A stretch of DNA of 60,000 bases from Symsagittifera roscoffensis. Its lineage: Eukaryota > Xenacoelomorpha > Acoela > Convolutidae. The stretch spans positions 1,712,073 to 1,772,072 of the forward strand of contig NC_087063.1 in the NCBI RefSeq assembly GCF_963678635.1, read 5' to 3'. The notes beneath the pieces are model-generated. The model was given only the letters and a program-made list of their open reading frames with translations. It had not been told where the DNA came from and did no database searches. A program made the position numbers and the translations under genes. This document shows, piece by piece, positions 39,500 through 51,393 of the stretch. Each line of letters opens with the position of its first letter. Within the stretch, counting starts at the first letter, position 1.

Positions 39500-40575
39500 C
39501 CCGGGTTGACCTCCATAGACCGAACATGCTAATCATACAATTTCATACACTTAGTCTATGGAAAAATGGTGTTTAATCGAATTTCAAAGGTATTTTGTAG
39601 TTGTTTTGGTATCGAAATTGGTCTCCTCATAAAAAAAATCTCCATATATGGTAATTGTATAATTAGCATTTTAAAAAAAATTGTGAAAAAAAAGCTTTGA
39701 ACAATCAATTCAACTGCTGGCAAAACATTTAAGCGTTTTTTGGGCTGCTACAACTGAAAACTTTGACTTTTTTTGTTTTTGTTTTCTGAAAAAAAAAACA
39801 CTAGTCATACCATTTCCATATATGGAAAATGTATGACTAGCATTTTTTTGATGGCGACGACAAAAATTTTTCAGTACTTTTGAAATTACCCCCAAAAGTT
39901 TTTTTTGCGTTTTTTTTAACCGCAAGCTGATTTTCGTATTCAAACGAACTTTTTTTGAAAAAAAAAATGTGCATGCAAATTTTAATTTTTTGTGTATATA
40001 ACGTAGTCCTGGATATACTAATATTGGATTTTTTTCCTTTTCTCTTTATAACTTTTTTCAAAAACGCTAAAAAAACTCTTCTTTCTTTTGTATGACAAGT
40101 TTTTGTATGCCTTGATCAATGTGTGGTAATTTAAAATTTCAACTTTTAGAAATAATCAATTTCAGAAATAATCAATCATCTTTGAAAATTATTGCCAAAG
40201 TTTAAAAGTTCATTACTTTTGTTATATTATTAGTGTAACAAATATCAGACAGAAGTAACAAATATCAGGCTGTTTCCAATTCATTTTAATGCGAGACGGC
40301 CAAACCTTTGGTTACTACGTTTGAGTAATCAAGGTTTACGTCATTTGTGTTCGGTAACGAACACAACCAAAAAATTTTGAGAAATTAAAATGTAAAAACT
40401 CAAAATTTTTTGGTTTATGGAAAAATGCTAGTCATACATTTTCCATATATGAAAAAATACTAATCATAGACCTTTCATGCACTTTTCTGTACGTATGGAA
40501 TTGTATGGAAAGTGTATGACTAGCATTTTTCCATATATGGAAAGTGTATGACTAGTATTTTTCGGTCATCCCGGG
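39500..40575 (-). mobile_element. CCGGG-ended element, copy 3 (longest, inverted)
   Basis: Ends CCCGGGTTGACC (39500-39511) and GGTCATCCCGGG (40564-40575) are 12-bp inverted repeats with one mismatch. Near each end are blocks of the form GTATGACTAGCATTTTTCC and its complement. The interior is AT-rich and non-coding, with a GTTCGGTAACGAAC palindrome near 40350. It is homologous in reverse orientation to 7588-8446. Flanking CA on both sides may be a 2-bp duplication or extra terminal bases. Confidence 0.65.
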
Positions 40576-41597
40576 CAGTTTGGTCTCGTAATGAAATTAA
40601 TTTCATTGGGGGTAAAACTAAATTTTCACGACTTGTCTTTCTCGGTCGTTGGCTCGCTATGAGCCTGCTCGCTCGCTTTACTCGCTCGAAATTGAAATCA
40701 AACTCAAATATTTTCAACCAAATTTTTCTCAAAATTGGGGCAGCTTCTAGAAAAACTCGAATCTTGTCTGCAGTTTTTTTTATTTATTATTCGATCCAGT
40801 CCATTGACTTTGTGCGGAAAACAATACAAAAAAAACAAGCGCTTGTTCTTCTTAGCACGATCGCTTGCTGCAAGCCAGCTTGCTTGTTTTCTTTGCTGTA
40901 AATTGAGTGCTTAAAAACCAGTATAACAGCAGCGATAGCTTAGAGTTGATAATTTTCTGTGAATTGGTCACTGAAATTCAGATACAATATTACGGCCTAG
41001 TTAGTCTTCCTATCTTGCGAGCAGTTAATTTCCCAATGGCAGCAGTAATATAAATTAAATACTTGTAGGGCGCGTCGCTTTCATTTCGCTTCAATAATTT
41101 TTGAGTTATCATGGGTTTGACATCAGCAACAATTACAAAATCAACGATCAAATCGTTTAAAAACACCGTTTGTTATCGACAGATCAGCAATTATTTAACA
41201 AAAGACATTCCACTTGTCTTCGTCAAATCTGGCCATCATCTTGGAAGCGTTTAGATTTTATTTCAGGAAGAAGAAATTTTATTTCAGTTTTATTTGGAAT
41301 ATCCAATTTTTTTTGTATAGTAATTTTTTTCTCCCACACGCAATGTTGGCGTTCAAATTCTAGTGCAGCTGAGAGCAGCATACACAGATAGAAAACTGTT
41401 TTCCCAATATTAAGCGACATAACCACTTCAGGTATTTCTTCCATTTTTCTCCTGTGGAAAATTCCATCATACAGAAATAGGCATCTCAATTTTGAGTCAA
41501 CCAGATTGTATCAGACGTGACTTTTTGCTTGTGTAAATAACTTGTGATTGAAAAACAATGTTGTGTGGCCGACAAGGCATTGCACTTAATAACTTAA
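40576..41597. other. No supported gene
   Basis: Includes a CTCGCT-repetitive stretch (40640-40695) that keeps a 117-codon plus frame open. I see no domain and overlapping frames on the other strand, so I do not call it. Confidence 0.4.
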
Positions 41598-42001
41598 CAA
41601 GACTGCTCGTATCAGTCTGCTCTTATCAGTTTGAAAACATCCCCCCACAGGTCATATTAAATACAAAGTGATGGATTTTGCGCCTATTAACAAATCAATT
41701 ATGGCATATAAGCTTCCTTGAATCAATTTGAAACGATTTCTAATACGGATTAAATCTCCGCTTAATCGCGCGTTAATTGCCCAAAAATGACCAAAATGGC
41801 AATTTTTAAACCCTCATAACTTTACAAAAAATGATCACATGAAAAATATTTTCCAAATTTAAGCTCAGGACAACATTAGCTTTCGATTAATATAAAAAAA
41901 TTCCGTCAAAAATGGCTAGTTAAAAATACGAAATTTGTCTGAAAAAAAAACCCACCCCGAGCACAAATATTCCGTTACATTCGTTGCGAAAGTCGGAACA
42001 A
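41598..42001 (-). mobile_element. Helentron/HINE-like element, copy A (inverted)
   Basis: On the minus strand it starts TTGTTCCGACTTTCG, continues with GTAACGGAATATTTGTGCTCGG, a GACGGAATTTTTT block and a GGAGATTTAATCCG block, and ends CTGATACGAGCAGTCTTGTT. It is the reverse of the copy at 48772-49318, with the internal 3' hairpin degraded. Confidence 0.6.
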
Positions 42002-42017
42002 TAACCCGTGAAAGTCG

Positions 42018-42489
42018 TTGTTCTAATTTTAAAGAAAGTGACGGATTACTTGTGTTCGGAGTGGTTTTTTCTCTAGACCATTTTTGATTTTAAACTAGCA
42101 TGTTTTGACGGGATTTCCACAATTATTTTCAAAGAATTAATGATCTGAGCTCATTTTTAATACTATATTTTACTTCTAAATGTTTTCGATGAATTTGTGG
42201 GGGTTAGAAAATTGCTAATTTAGTTAGTTTGGAATTATGAATGCGACATATATTTTGTGGTATCTAAGCATAGGCGGTGAAAATAATCGCACTACGTTAA
42301 AGTATGGCAAAGAGTTTTTCTTTTTTATTTGCGTTACCGGACTCAATTTAACTCAGTTTGTAGTAATCATAGCATAAGGTGGAAATTTAAAAAATCCAAT
42401 CAATTTTATCAAATTTTGACAAAAAAATTATTGACTTGAAGCGGCAAGAAGAACATTCATGCCTTCGCCTGATACGAGCCATCTTGTTA
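42018..42489 (+). mobile_element. Helentron/HINE-like element, copy B
   Basis: Starts TTGTTCTAATTTTAAAG, shares the GTGACGGATTACTTGTGTTCGG block, and ends CTTCGCCTGATACGAGCCATCTTG. It lies head-to-head with copy A, 16 bases away. Confidence 0.6.
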
Positions 42490-42589
42490 TGATTTCAAGA
42501 AGAAAGTTTCAAATATTTTTCTTTTTTCTTTTAATTTGACCTACTGGCTGTGCCATGTGGCTTGTTGTTTCAATTTTTGAAGAAACTGA

Positions 42590-43660
42590 TGCAATATTTG
42601 TGCTCGGATAAACTTTTTTACTCTTAGAAATTTCATTATTTAACTAACAAATTTTTACAAAATGTTTTCAGCTTTCAAAAAAAAGTTGCTGCCTTCAGCT
42701 TAAATGTAAAAATTTTTGTGCTCTATTTTCTTGAAAATATGGCCAATTTGGGATAAATAACGAGCGATATATATATATATATATATATATATTCATGCTA
42801 ATAACGAGTAGCGGCGGTTTACTCTGTCTTAGAAATCGCTCCAAAATTAATGGAGGCAAGGATTTTTTGTTTCGACTTTCGAAGAAGGTAAGGAGTATAT
42901 ACGCTCGTGATGGTTTTTTATTCAGACCATTTTTTAAGAGCATCTTCGCTCCCTCGGGTTATTGCTTCATGGATCTGCGTAGGCCCAGCCGGGTCTGCGC
43001 ACCACTATAGAAACCTGGCGCTAGGTTGTTCAAATTGCTCGTTTTATCAATTGTATACAACGATTTAACCCTCACTACAAAATTGAATTGAGGCAGCCAA
43101 TTGGTCCTATTAATTTTTCGGTGCGTATTCATAGGTCCCAAAATAAAAAATCAGTCCCATTGGACTTAAAATACAACAAAATTCGCATAGTTCCCAGCTT
43201 TTTTTTTTCAATTGATCAAAGACTAATGTAGCAGAGTCTCGGCTTAAGGTCGATGGTAACCGTCTCGAATTTCGTATAGATTCCTCCGCCCTGTTGGCAA
43301 GCTCGCAGCTCGTTGGCTCAACTGCGGCAGTGATTATTTTGCACCTTGAGTTTATGTTGTTTTAATGCTTAGCAATCAATCCGTTCGTTGATTCGTTGGC
43401 TCACATTTCAACCAATCAGAGGTCAAGAAGAAAACTGTTGGGACTAATGTGACTCATTTTTTTTCGGTTGCTTTGAAGAGTGGGACCTATGGGAATTCTC
43501 CTTAACTCCTTGCACGGCTCAAATCCTAACACTTGAAATTTGATATTATCAGCCCAAAATTTATAGTTTTGCCAATATCTAACTAACAAAAACTGTTCGA
43601 GACTAATTAAAGCGCAGTGGGAACACTCGGGGCTTTGCCTTGATGCGAGCAATCTTGTTT
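42590..43660 (+). mobile_element. Helentron/HINE-like element, copy C (rearranged)
   Basis: Contains ATATTTGTGCTCGG near its start, an AATTTGGGATAAATAACGAGCG block, an (AT)n run at 42768-42792 where other copies have a regular sequence, and the family end GGGGCTTTGCCTTGATGCGAGCAATCTTG. The middle holds unrelated, somewhat GC-richer sequence (42950-43330), probably a nested insertion. Confidence 0.5.
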
Positions 43661-45182
43661 TCTTATGGCGGATTTTTGTCCTAGGGGTGTTTATTTCTAT
43701 GGAGCTTTTTGAACTAGGGGTTTTTTCCGGGGTAATTTCTCCCGGGAATTATATCTAGGGGGGGACTAAGTCCTAGAACCGTGCTATTGGCATAGCTAAT
43801 GTTATTCAAACCCGAACGCATGCTTTAGAGCTGATTATAACATTAGCTTTTGGAATGAATCAGTTTTCCTGCCTGGATTTTCGAGCGGTAACAGGAAAAA
43901 ACCTCAAAGTGTTAAAAAAATTGCAAATCAAGGCTGTTTGAAGTTGGCTTAGAAGAAGAATGCGCTTTAGTTGTTCCAACAGTTCTGAAGAATTTTAGCG
44001 ACAATTTCGATTTCATTCATCACCAAAATTACAATCATAGAAATAAAATTCCCTGTTATCATCATTTATCGAGTTGGCGTGTCGCTTTTCATTTCAAAAA
44101 CAACTTACAATTATCAAAGTGTTGAGAATTCTTGATCATATTTTCTCGTATCTTTTATTTATTTTCACTCACAAAAATTAAGTAGCCTTATTTGATCTAT
44201 AAAAGGAGAGAACTACTTTTAATATTTTAAAGCACCTGCGGTATACACACCAGAAGTGTTTCTTTTCCCAAAAACTAATTATTCACGGCGTGAAAAAGAC
44301 CTTTGATCCAGCGGCTGAAGGCGTGAAGTTTTGTTGAAAAAAACTGCCTTCATTTTTTGTTTTAAGTTCATTCACTTCAAGATTAGAACAATTTTTTAGC
44401 GCGAAGTAAAATTATGAAACAAGAGCTTCTTATATTGATTCAAGATATCGATTTGTAAAAAAACTAGCATATTTTCTATTTTCAGTATCAATTAAAGTCA
44501 AAACCAAATGTTATTTGATCAATTTCAGGTAGCTAACCAGAAAGTTTATTGGATTGCAAACCAATAAAACTTTCTCTCGATGTTGTAAAAATACCATCTT
44601 TATTGAAGGATTGAAGCCCATTAAAGTGTCTACATTTCTCAGAGCTTCTGTTGTATATCCATCAGGAAACAATTTTTCTCCAAGTAATATGAAATTTAAC
44701 AGGCATATTTCGCAATTTATGCGAAAGTTTTCCAACAGTGATTTATTCAGAATTACTTCCATATTGTCATGCATAAACCGCACCAAGGCTTACATTCGCC
44801 CTGATGTAATTAAAATTGTAGCTTATTAAAAATGTAGAAGACGTGAACAAGATTAGGGTAAAAATGAAAACAACCTAGGATTGTGAAAAGAACCCACATT
44901 CATGCTTAATTTTCCTGTTTTCCTGGTTATCCTAGTGATAGTTCTAAGAACGCTTCCACATGCGAGCGGTTAAATTAAGTTCGAGCACGTGAGTTTTTTT
45001 TTAGCTGGGGCGACAAAATAGTTTCTCAGAGAGATTTTAGTTTTTTGAGCTCTCTCGATATCTTTTCAGAAACCCTATTGTGCCATATTTTCAATCTTCA
45101 ACACCACTTGATTACTTTTACATAAAGTTTTTCTTGAGAAGCTCAACTTGAATATAATTTAGTCCAAAATCTGAGTGTTTTC
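43661..45182. other. No supported gene
   Basis: AT-rich. At 44511-44829 frames of 91 codons are open on both strands; the minus one reads somewhat protein-like (GEKLFPDGYTTEALRNVDTL) but opens directly after a stop and lacks splice or homology support. Confidence 0.4.
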
Positions 45183-45202
45183 CAGAGGCGGATTTAGGGA
45201 GG
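45183..45202 (+). repeat. hAT-like terminal fragment
   Basis: CAGAGGCGGATTTAGGGAGG matches the ends at 9285 and 46059. No partner end is seen within 500 bases, so it is a fragment. Confidence 0.45.
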
Positions 45203-45646
45203 ACTTGCGACGCGTCGATAAAATGAAATTTTTTGATCACATTATTTCTAGAATTCCCGAGAGCTACAAAATAGGGTCTTTAGCAAGTTGAGAGTTTTCA
45301 AAGACCAGTGACGTATAAACTTAGCAGACCTTTTTAAACATTTTTTTTTCATTTTTTCCTTTTCTCTAACGTTTTTTTTTAATTAAGTCAGGAAAAATTA
45401 AATTCAAATATTAACCAAGCTTGCAATATTTGTCCATTGACATCCAAGACACATAAATCATTTTTTACTTGCATAACTGATATTGTTGATGATTTTATGA
45501 CTTTATATTCAAAAACATGTAATTTAAATAAATATAAAACCATCAGTTTATAGATCTACCTTAGATTGTATTGTTTGGTACTTATGCTTGCATAGCAGAG
45601 CGTGTTTCGAATCTGATTTGGCTGTAAGTGTTTTGGAGAGTTCTGA

Positions 45647-45871
45647 AGAGACTCGAGTTTTGTTTTCATAATTAAAACCATAATACTTGTTTGGTATTAT
45701 AAGCATGGTCATCATGATGGGTGGTTCACAACAGAAGCGGAGAGGCGGCGTCAAAGCAGCACTGCGCAAGTATTCAACACGCTGATTGAACAGGCTCGAG
45801 TCGTGCTTAAAGCTATCAACGTGAATAAATTCATGGCCGAAAGTCAATTCTACCGAAAGACGAAAGATTAA
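45647..45871 (+). pseudogene. GC-richer open stretch, possible exon relic
   Basis: A 74-codon plus frame without an ATG near its start ends with TAA at 45869-45871. Its last 50 codons read like protein (QVFNTLIEQARVVLKAINVN), while the opposite strand also has a 113-codon frame. The local GC content exceeds the surroundings. Family unknown; it could be a terminal exon or a fossil. Confidence 0.2.
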
Positions 45872-46058
45872 ATTGAAAAAACGAAACATCCAGAAATTTT
45901 TTTTCGTTAACCGATTATTTAAGCTTATATGGTTCGTATGATAAAAGCTTTGATAAATTTTTTTAATGTTATGCTTTTATTCCTGTAGTTTGCTCTTCTG
46001 ACTATTTTACAAATGGATGATCTTATTTTACAGATAAATTCATAAAAATACTATTCGT

Positions 46059-46414
46059 CAGGGGCGGATCTAGGATTTTCTCGAGGGGGTGGGCGAATTT
46101 TCAAAATTGTCAGGAAAGTTTTGTCGACCTATTTTATAGGTCGATCATTGAGTTTCCGAGCATTCTCAGTGCACTATTAGACAGTATTTTGGCAAATTTT
46201 TTGAGCCACAGGCATTAAAAAAAAACAGGTCAAAAAAAGTCGTTTTTGGACACACAAAAAGGATTTAGAAAATGTTGACAGAAAATCTCGCTTTTTTGGC
46301 GCACGCTCCCCCTCAAAATAATTATATTTTGGTGCCTTTAGAAAAGTTTTGGGATCGGGCAGCCAATAATTAATTTGGTAAAAAGAATCTACGGGGACCC
46401 TAGGAGTCGGCATT
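46059..46414. mobile_element. hAT-like MITE, diverged
   Basis: Starts CAGGGGCGGATCTAGGATTT. The interior shares GTCGACC-type pairs and a GCGCACGCTCCCCCTCAAAAT block that is the reverse complement of part of 9400-9440. A matching CTG end is degraded (CCCTAGGAGTCGGC), so the right boundary is approximate. Confidence 0.5.
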
Positions 46415-47699
46415 TAGTAACGGTTTTAGGCAATTAGTAAAATTTGTAGTAGTAGGTTTTTTTCACGTCTGCTTTGATTATCGCAGATTTTCTTATCCCG
46501 TAATTGGTCTTTCCCAATAAACTCGGTTTTCTACTTAAAATTCAAAAAACTTCGGTAAATTGATTAATTGAATTGTACGAAAAAGAGCAATGTGTTTTGT
46601 TTTTTGGCGATTGCGGGCCATATTACAATTTTTTCAAGCAATTTTTATTATTATTTTACTAAAAAATCTATTGATTAGCTGCTGTTAATTATCATTTTTA
46701 CCTTTTTTGGGTATTCTTATTAAGTTTCTTGGTGAAAAATATTCACCCCTTGAAGAACAATTGCAATAGTTTTAGCAAATGTAATATTTTTTGAGAGCTC
46801 ATTTTTTCCAGAAGTGAAAACAATTTTTTGAGCAATTAATAAAAATCTGCTGCAAACTCTTTCGACTGCTGAAGATAACTATGCATAAGCAATAATTCAT
46901 GCGGTTGTGCGTAACCAGCCGAAAGAACTATTCACCGGCAAATGATTTACGATTAGTTGCCCTTTGAAGTGTAATCAAGAAAACAAAAACTTAATTGAAA
47001 GTTGAAAACAAGCAACTATTTGTACCAGGTTTTGCAACTCATTCAAAACTCTTCAATTGCTTGTTATTTATAATCAGAAAAACGTATTGTAAAAGTAACC
47101 AATATAAATATATAATTGCTTTAAAGTTAACTCGCATGAAGTTGGTTACTCCCCTAGTCGACCATCGAGCATGCCGAGGGGGAGGGGTGCAAGCGATCCC
47201 TCCCCTCAATCATGGTCGCCGAATTGTTCCAAATGATCTCCCATTTGGTACATTTTTGGTAATCATACAATTTTCAATAAGGAAAAATTTCTGATAAACA
47301 ATTTGCATAAAAAGTTCCAAAATTGATGGTACATTTTTTGTTCATATGTTAGCCGCTAGACCAGTTTTATGATCCAACTAACAATTTCCCAAATCAATTG
47401 TTTGCAAGTTTTTTGTGAAACCATGAAAATGTTTTTTTTTCTATTTTAGACAATAATATTAACCTAAATATGCCCAAAAACAAATTTGTCCAAAAATAGG
47501 AGTTTCATGGATAATAATCGATATTAATGCGTTTTTTTTTTGTCTACAAAATACCAAAAATAATTGCTTATATTCCTTTGAAAATGAACTATAATGATGC
47601 TAATTTTCTGAGCTATAAAATCTTTTTATGTCCATTTTAATCAATTTTAATCAAGTTTTTATTTCGGAAAAACAAACTAAAGTTGAGTTAAATTAATCC
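46415..47699. other. No supported gene
   Basis: AT-rich spacer. A small GC-rich patch at 47160-47240 has no coding character. Confidence 0.45.
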
Positions 47700-48270
47700 T
47701 TTTTTGTGTTATTACTCTGTTGGTGAACAGGAGGGCGCATTGGAAAGGGGCATGCAAATGAGTAGAAAGAAAACGTGAGGGGGGTTTGGGGGTTGTGGGT
47801 GGAAGAGTTGTGGGAATGTTGGAAGGGGTGGGTTCGAAACATGTTTGAAAAGTGGTGGTGGGGTGCTGTACATGAGGATTAACGTGTTCGCTCTGGTTCT
47901 AGTTTTTGCAGAACGCAGCAAAAATAAAAAAGAAAACTTTCATATCAACAAAAAAAATCGATTTTCAAGACTTTGTAAGCAAAACAAAATGGTTAAAATG
48001 GGAACAAAACTTAATTTTATTCATTTATAATGGGTTATAATAGACTTTCCATTATACAAAAAAATCTGATTAAATCCCCTGAAAACCATTCTCATGGTTG
48101 AAATGGTCGTCAAAATTAATTATATGGGTTGATACCTTTGCCAATATAATCCCTTATAATCGATTGTTTTCCATAAGACTCTAGTGCAGGTATGATTTTC
48201 AATCACTGCAACTTTTGAAGTAGATGTCTTTATAGCCATATACAAAAAAAAATTTGTTGTTATAATGCCT
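47700..48270. repeat. Third, diverged copy of the G-rich / ATAATCGAT repeat
   Basis: A G/T-rich stretch (47720-47870) is followed by TTATAATGGGTTATAAT, a TTATAATCGATTGTTTTCCA word and a GCAGGTATGATTTTCAATCACTGC stretch. This order matches 36230-36720 and 38000-38510 in the tandem duplication, so those units contain a dispersed repeat rather than unique DNA. Confidence 0.55.
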
Positions 48271-48771
48271 TTGGAATTTCATTAGTTTAATTTACTTTGC
48301 ATTACACATTACCAAATTCAATCTGCAATTTCATGGTTTGTTCATTTGGGTTTAGATGAGTGTATAGAATCAAATGGGTTGACCTACAAAATAAAAGAAA
48401 CCAATTTTTCTCACGCCAACAAAAAAGTTTTCTCGAGCGCCACTGATTGTCAATCCCTTAGTCAATCTTCAACACAAAAAAGCAAAACATTATGTATAGA
48501 AGAGTATAAAAGAATCTAGCGAAAAATTCACCACGCGAGATAACCCTAAATCTGTAAATTTTCTCAAAAAAAGCAATTTATCTAGAATTTGGCGTAAAAG
48601 AATCGATTAGAAAGACAAGAAAAGAAGAAGACTGTGTTTTAACTGTAGTTTTTTGATCTGTTTTAAACTCGTATCAATAGCATCGATCAACTATATGGTA
48701 ACTTTATCCTAATTATCTGTTTTATAACTGTTTCGATAGCATCGATACACTGTATCTTATCTTCACCTTAA
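48271..48771. other. Spacer with a short 58-bp repeat
   Basis: Two degenerate ~58-bp units carrying ATAGCATCGAT (48655-48771) directly precede the Helentron-like copy; no gene is seen. Confidence 0.4.
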
Positions 48772-49318
48772 TTGTTCCGACTTTCGGTACGAAAAAAACG
48801 GAATATTTGTGCTCGGGGTGGGTTTTTTTTTTCTTCAGACAAATTTCGACTTTTTAACTAGCCATTTTTGACGGATTTTTTTTATATCATTCAAAAGATA
48901 TTGTTGTCCTGAGCTTAAATTTGAAAAGATATTTTACCTGTGATCATTTTTCGTAGCGTTATGAGGGTTTAAAGATTGCCATTTTGGTCATTTTGAGCAA
49001 TTTGGGACAATTAACGCGCGATATAATTCGCGCTATTAACGCGTAAGCGGAGATTTAATCCGTCTTATAAATCGTTCCAAATTGGTTGAAAGAAGCTTAT
49101 TTGCCTTAATTGGTTTGTTACAAGGAGCTAAATTTATCTTTTTGTACTTTATATGGCGTGTGGGGTGATGATTTTCATAAAAAACTTCAAATTTTAGAAA
49201 AAAAAGTTTCATTTTATTTTATTTCATTTAATTTTTTTATGCTATTACTGCTGCTCCATAAACCTTAAAAGACAGTCGGAACATTCAGGGCTTCGCCCTG
49301 ATACGAGCAGTCTTGTTA
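48772..49318 (+). mobile_element. Helentron/HINE-like element, copy D (best preserved)
   Basis: Begins TTGTTCCGACTTTCGG. Near the end AGTCGGAAC is the inverted partner of GTTCCGACT, followed by the hairpin CAGGGCTTCGCCCTG (49286-49300) and the tail ATACGAGCAGTCTTGTT. Subterminal inverted repeats plus a 3' stem-loop, no terminal inverted repeats and no coding frame fit HINE/DINE-1-type non-autonomous Helentrons. Confidence 0.65.
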
Positions 49319-49362
49319 TGTGTTTTCAAAATGCATCGATTGCATCAATCGGCTGTGTTTTG

Positions 49363-49863
49363 ATTGTTCCGACTTTTGTAACGAAAGTAACGGAAAACTT
49401 GTAACGAAAGTGCTCGGGTGTTTTTTTTCTTCAGACAAATTTTGACTTTTTAACAAGCCATTTTGATGGAATTTTTTTATATCATTCAAAATATTTATTG
49501 TCCTGAGCTTAAATTTGAAAATATAATTCATCTGTGATCAATTTTTGTAGTTTTATGGGGTTTAAAGATTAACATTTTGACCAATTAGGGACAATTCACG
49601 CGCGATATAATTCGCTCTATTAACGCGTAAGCGGAGATTTAATCCGTCTTAGAAATTGTTCCAAATTGGTTGAAGGAAACTTATTTGCCATGATTGATTT
49701 CTTACAAGTGTACTTTAAATGACGTGTGGGGGGATTATTTCTAAAAAAAAAATTGTTTTTTTTTTTAAAATTAAATTTAACTTTTTCATGTTATAAATGC
49801 TCCATATATCTTAAAAAGTAGTCGGAACTTTGAAGGCTTCGCCAGGATACGAGCAGTATTGTT
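49363..49863 (+). mobile_element. Helentron/HINE-like element, copy E
   Basis: Starts TTGTTCCGACTTTTG, shares most of copy D in the same orientation only ~45 bases downstream, and ends AGTCGGAACTTTGAAGGCTTCGCC then ATACGAGCAGTATTG. Tandem insertion is usual for this class. Confidence 0.65.
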
Positions 49864-50892
49864 GTATCTTAAGTATCTGCTCTAAATAGTAGCAAAAAAA
49901 CTGACCGGATGTATGAAAACTATCGACCGAAAAAAAATCAAATATCATCTTGGGAGTGGAGGCTTAATCTTTCTCAGAAATAATCCCAAAATATTTGAAG
50001 TAAGCTTACTTGCCCCAATTGATTTGTTATTAGAAGCAAAATCTATCATTTTGTACTTCACATACGAGCAGTCTGGTTCTTTTTATCACGGCTTTTTCAT
50101 TTTCTCGGCTCTGATGGATCTATTTTTTTTAGAGGGATGCTATCAAGGTCAAACAAAACAATTTTTCTGGAAGATCACAGTCTGTTAAAGGTCATGTCTC
50201 AGAACTATAAATTTGCTTTTGTTAGCTGGTCAGTAATGTTTAAAGAACGTTTATTTATTCTTTTTGTTTTTCCCATCAGAAATTTTTGCTATGTTTTAGT
50301 AATTCCACGAATCATAAGTACCTTGGTTTCAGCTACAAGTTTTTTTTTGCGCCGGATCTTGCAAAACTATATTTATCTTGAATTATGGTTATCTTGCAAG
50401 AATTTGCAGGAACCTTGTAAGAGCTTGAGAAGATATACATGCATCTTGCATGACAACCATTGGCTATCGACTAGGCATTTCAATAACGGTTCTTAGACAG
50501 ACTTTAGTTGATTTGGGTTTTTTCAAGATACTTCACACTGAACCTTATTTTGATTTCTAAGGCCACTAGTTGGGCAACTGATTATTCTCTAATTTTGATT
50601 TTTAACAAACCCTGAGAGCTGGTAATTCTTGATCGGCTACAAAATTCCTTGGTGTCCCGAAATGATCTGAGCAAATTAATTGGTTTTTTGTAGGTTTTGT
50701 CTTTTCTCCTATGGAAATTTGAGAAACTGTCGGTTGTGACCCGAATGTTTGTCTATATACTGTTTTTGTGTTTGGCATCTTTTATGAATACTGCATAGTC
50801 AAGTTGTGAGTCATCTCAAGGTTGCATCATTGTTTCAATGCTTTTTTGGTATAAAGTTATTTAGTACGTTACTCCTCCGCCTTATTTGCAAT
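49864..50892. other. Partial Helentron-like copy, then possible relic coding sequence
   Basis: At 49930-50080 there is a truncated family copy (GGAGGCTTAATC, CTTACTTGCCCCAATTG, ACGAGCAGTCT). From about 50600 to 50890 the minus strand shows protein-like runs such as RRKDKTYKKPINLLRSFRD interrupted by stops, probably continuing the relic at 50893-51379. Confidence 0.3.
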
Positions 50893-51379
50893 TTATTTGT
50901 GCTTATGAGGCCACACGGGGTGGTTTGAGAAATATAGTCTGGATGCAGTCTGCCGAGATTTTTGGATATTTTCTTTCCTGATTTTCTTCTGGTTCCGCCA
51001 CGCAGTTTCTACCAATTTGCAGTCATCCAAAAGAGTCAACAGATTTCAGAGCGTGTCGGTGAATGGTCACATGAACTTGAACAGCTGCCTATCATTTATT
51101 TCAACTGCCCGACTGACTTCCCCTGATCTGAGTTTGTCCAGCAAACTGTTTTCGAAAAGTCTTCCCAGATTGTCTAGTGCGTCGTGCTCACAGCTAAAAT
51201 TGACTCACCCCGACAAATGACAGTATTGTCTGTGCTTTACGCGATAGCGCATCTATCACCGGAACCCAAGAATATTTTTCAGTTCTTCTAAATGTTTGCC
51301 CTAAAATGAAGAGTCAAAACGAAACGTTGATTGCACTTTCGTGTCCCATTTGAAAGTTTTTGACGTGATTCAACCTGAA
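50893..51379 (-). pseudogene. Decayed protein-coding sequence of unknown family
   Basis: On the minus strand a protein-like reading runs from ~51379: first in one frame (RRTEKYSWVPVIDALSRKAQ, ...ILSFVGVSQF). After one extra T in a TTTT run it continues in the next frame (EHDALDNLGRLFENSLLDKL, ...LVETAWRNQKK...) to TAA at 50895-50893. In-frame TGA codons interrupt it at about three places where CGA (Arg) would fit, the usual signature of C-to-T decay. The stretch is clearly GC-richer than its surroundings. The foldback element at 51394 abuts its 5' edge. I do not recognise the family. Confidence 0.45.
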
Positions 51380-51393
51380 CTAAGATGAAAAAC

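Noticed and set aside
44511-44829. 91-codon frames on both strands
   Set aside because: Same ambiguity; the minus frame opens right after a stop and no family is recognised.
51180-51200. A 15-base intron (GTGAGTCAATTTTAG) in the relic gene
   Set aside because: It has donor and acceptor words and would keep frame with a poorer upstream reading, but other introns here are hundreds of bases long and in-frame TGAs occur elsewhere. A one-base frameshift in a decayed gene is simpler.
50893-51379. TGA read as a sense codon
   Set aside because: All long intact genes use standard stops and TGG for Trp; the TGAs in this relic sit where CGA would fit, so decay explains them.
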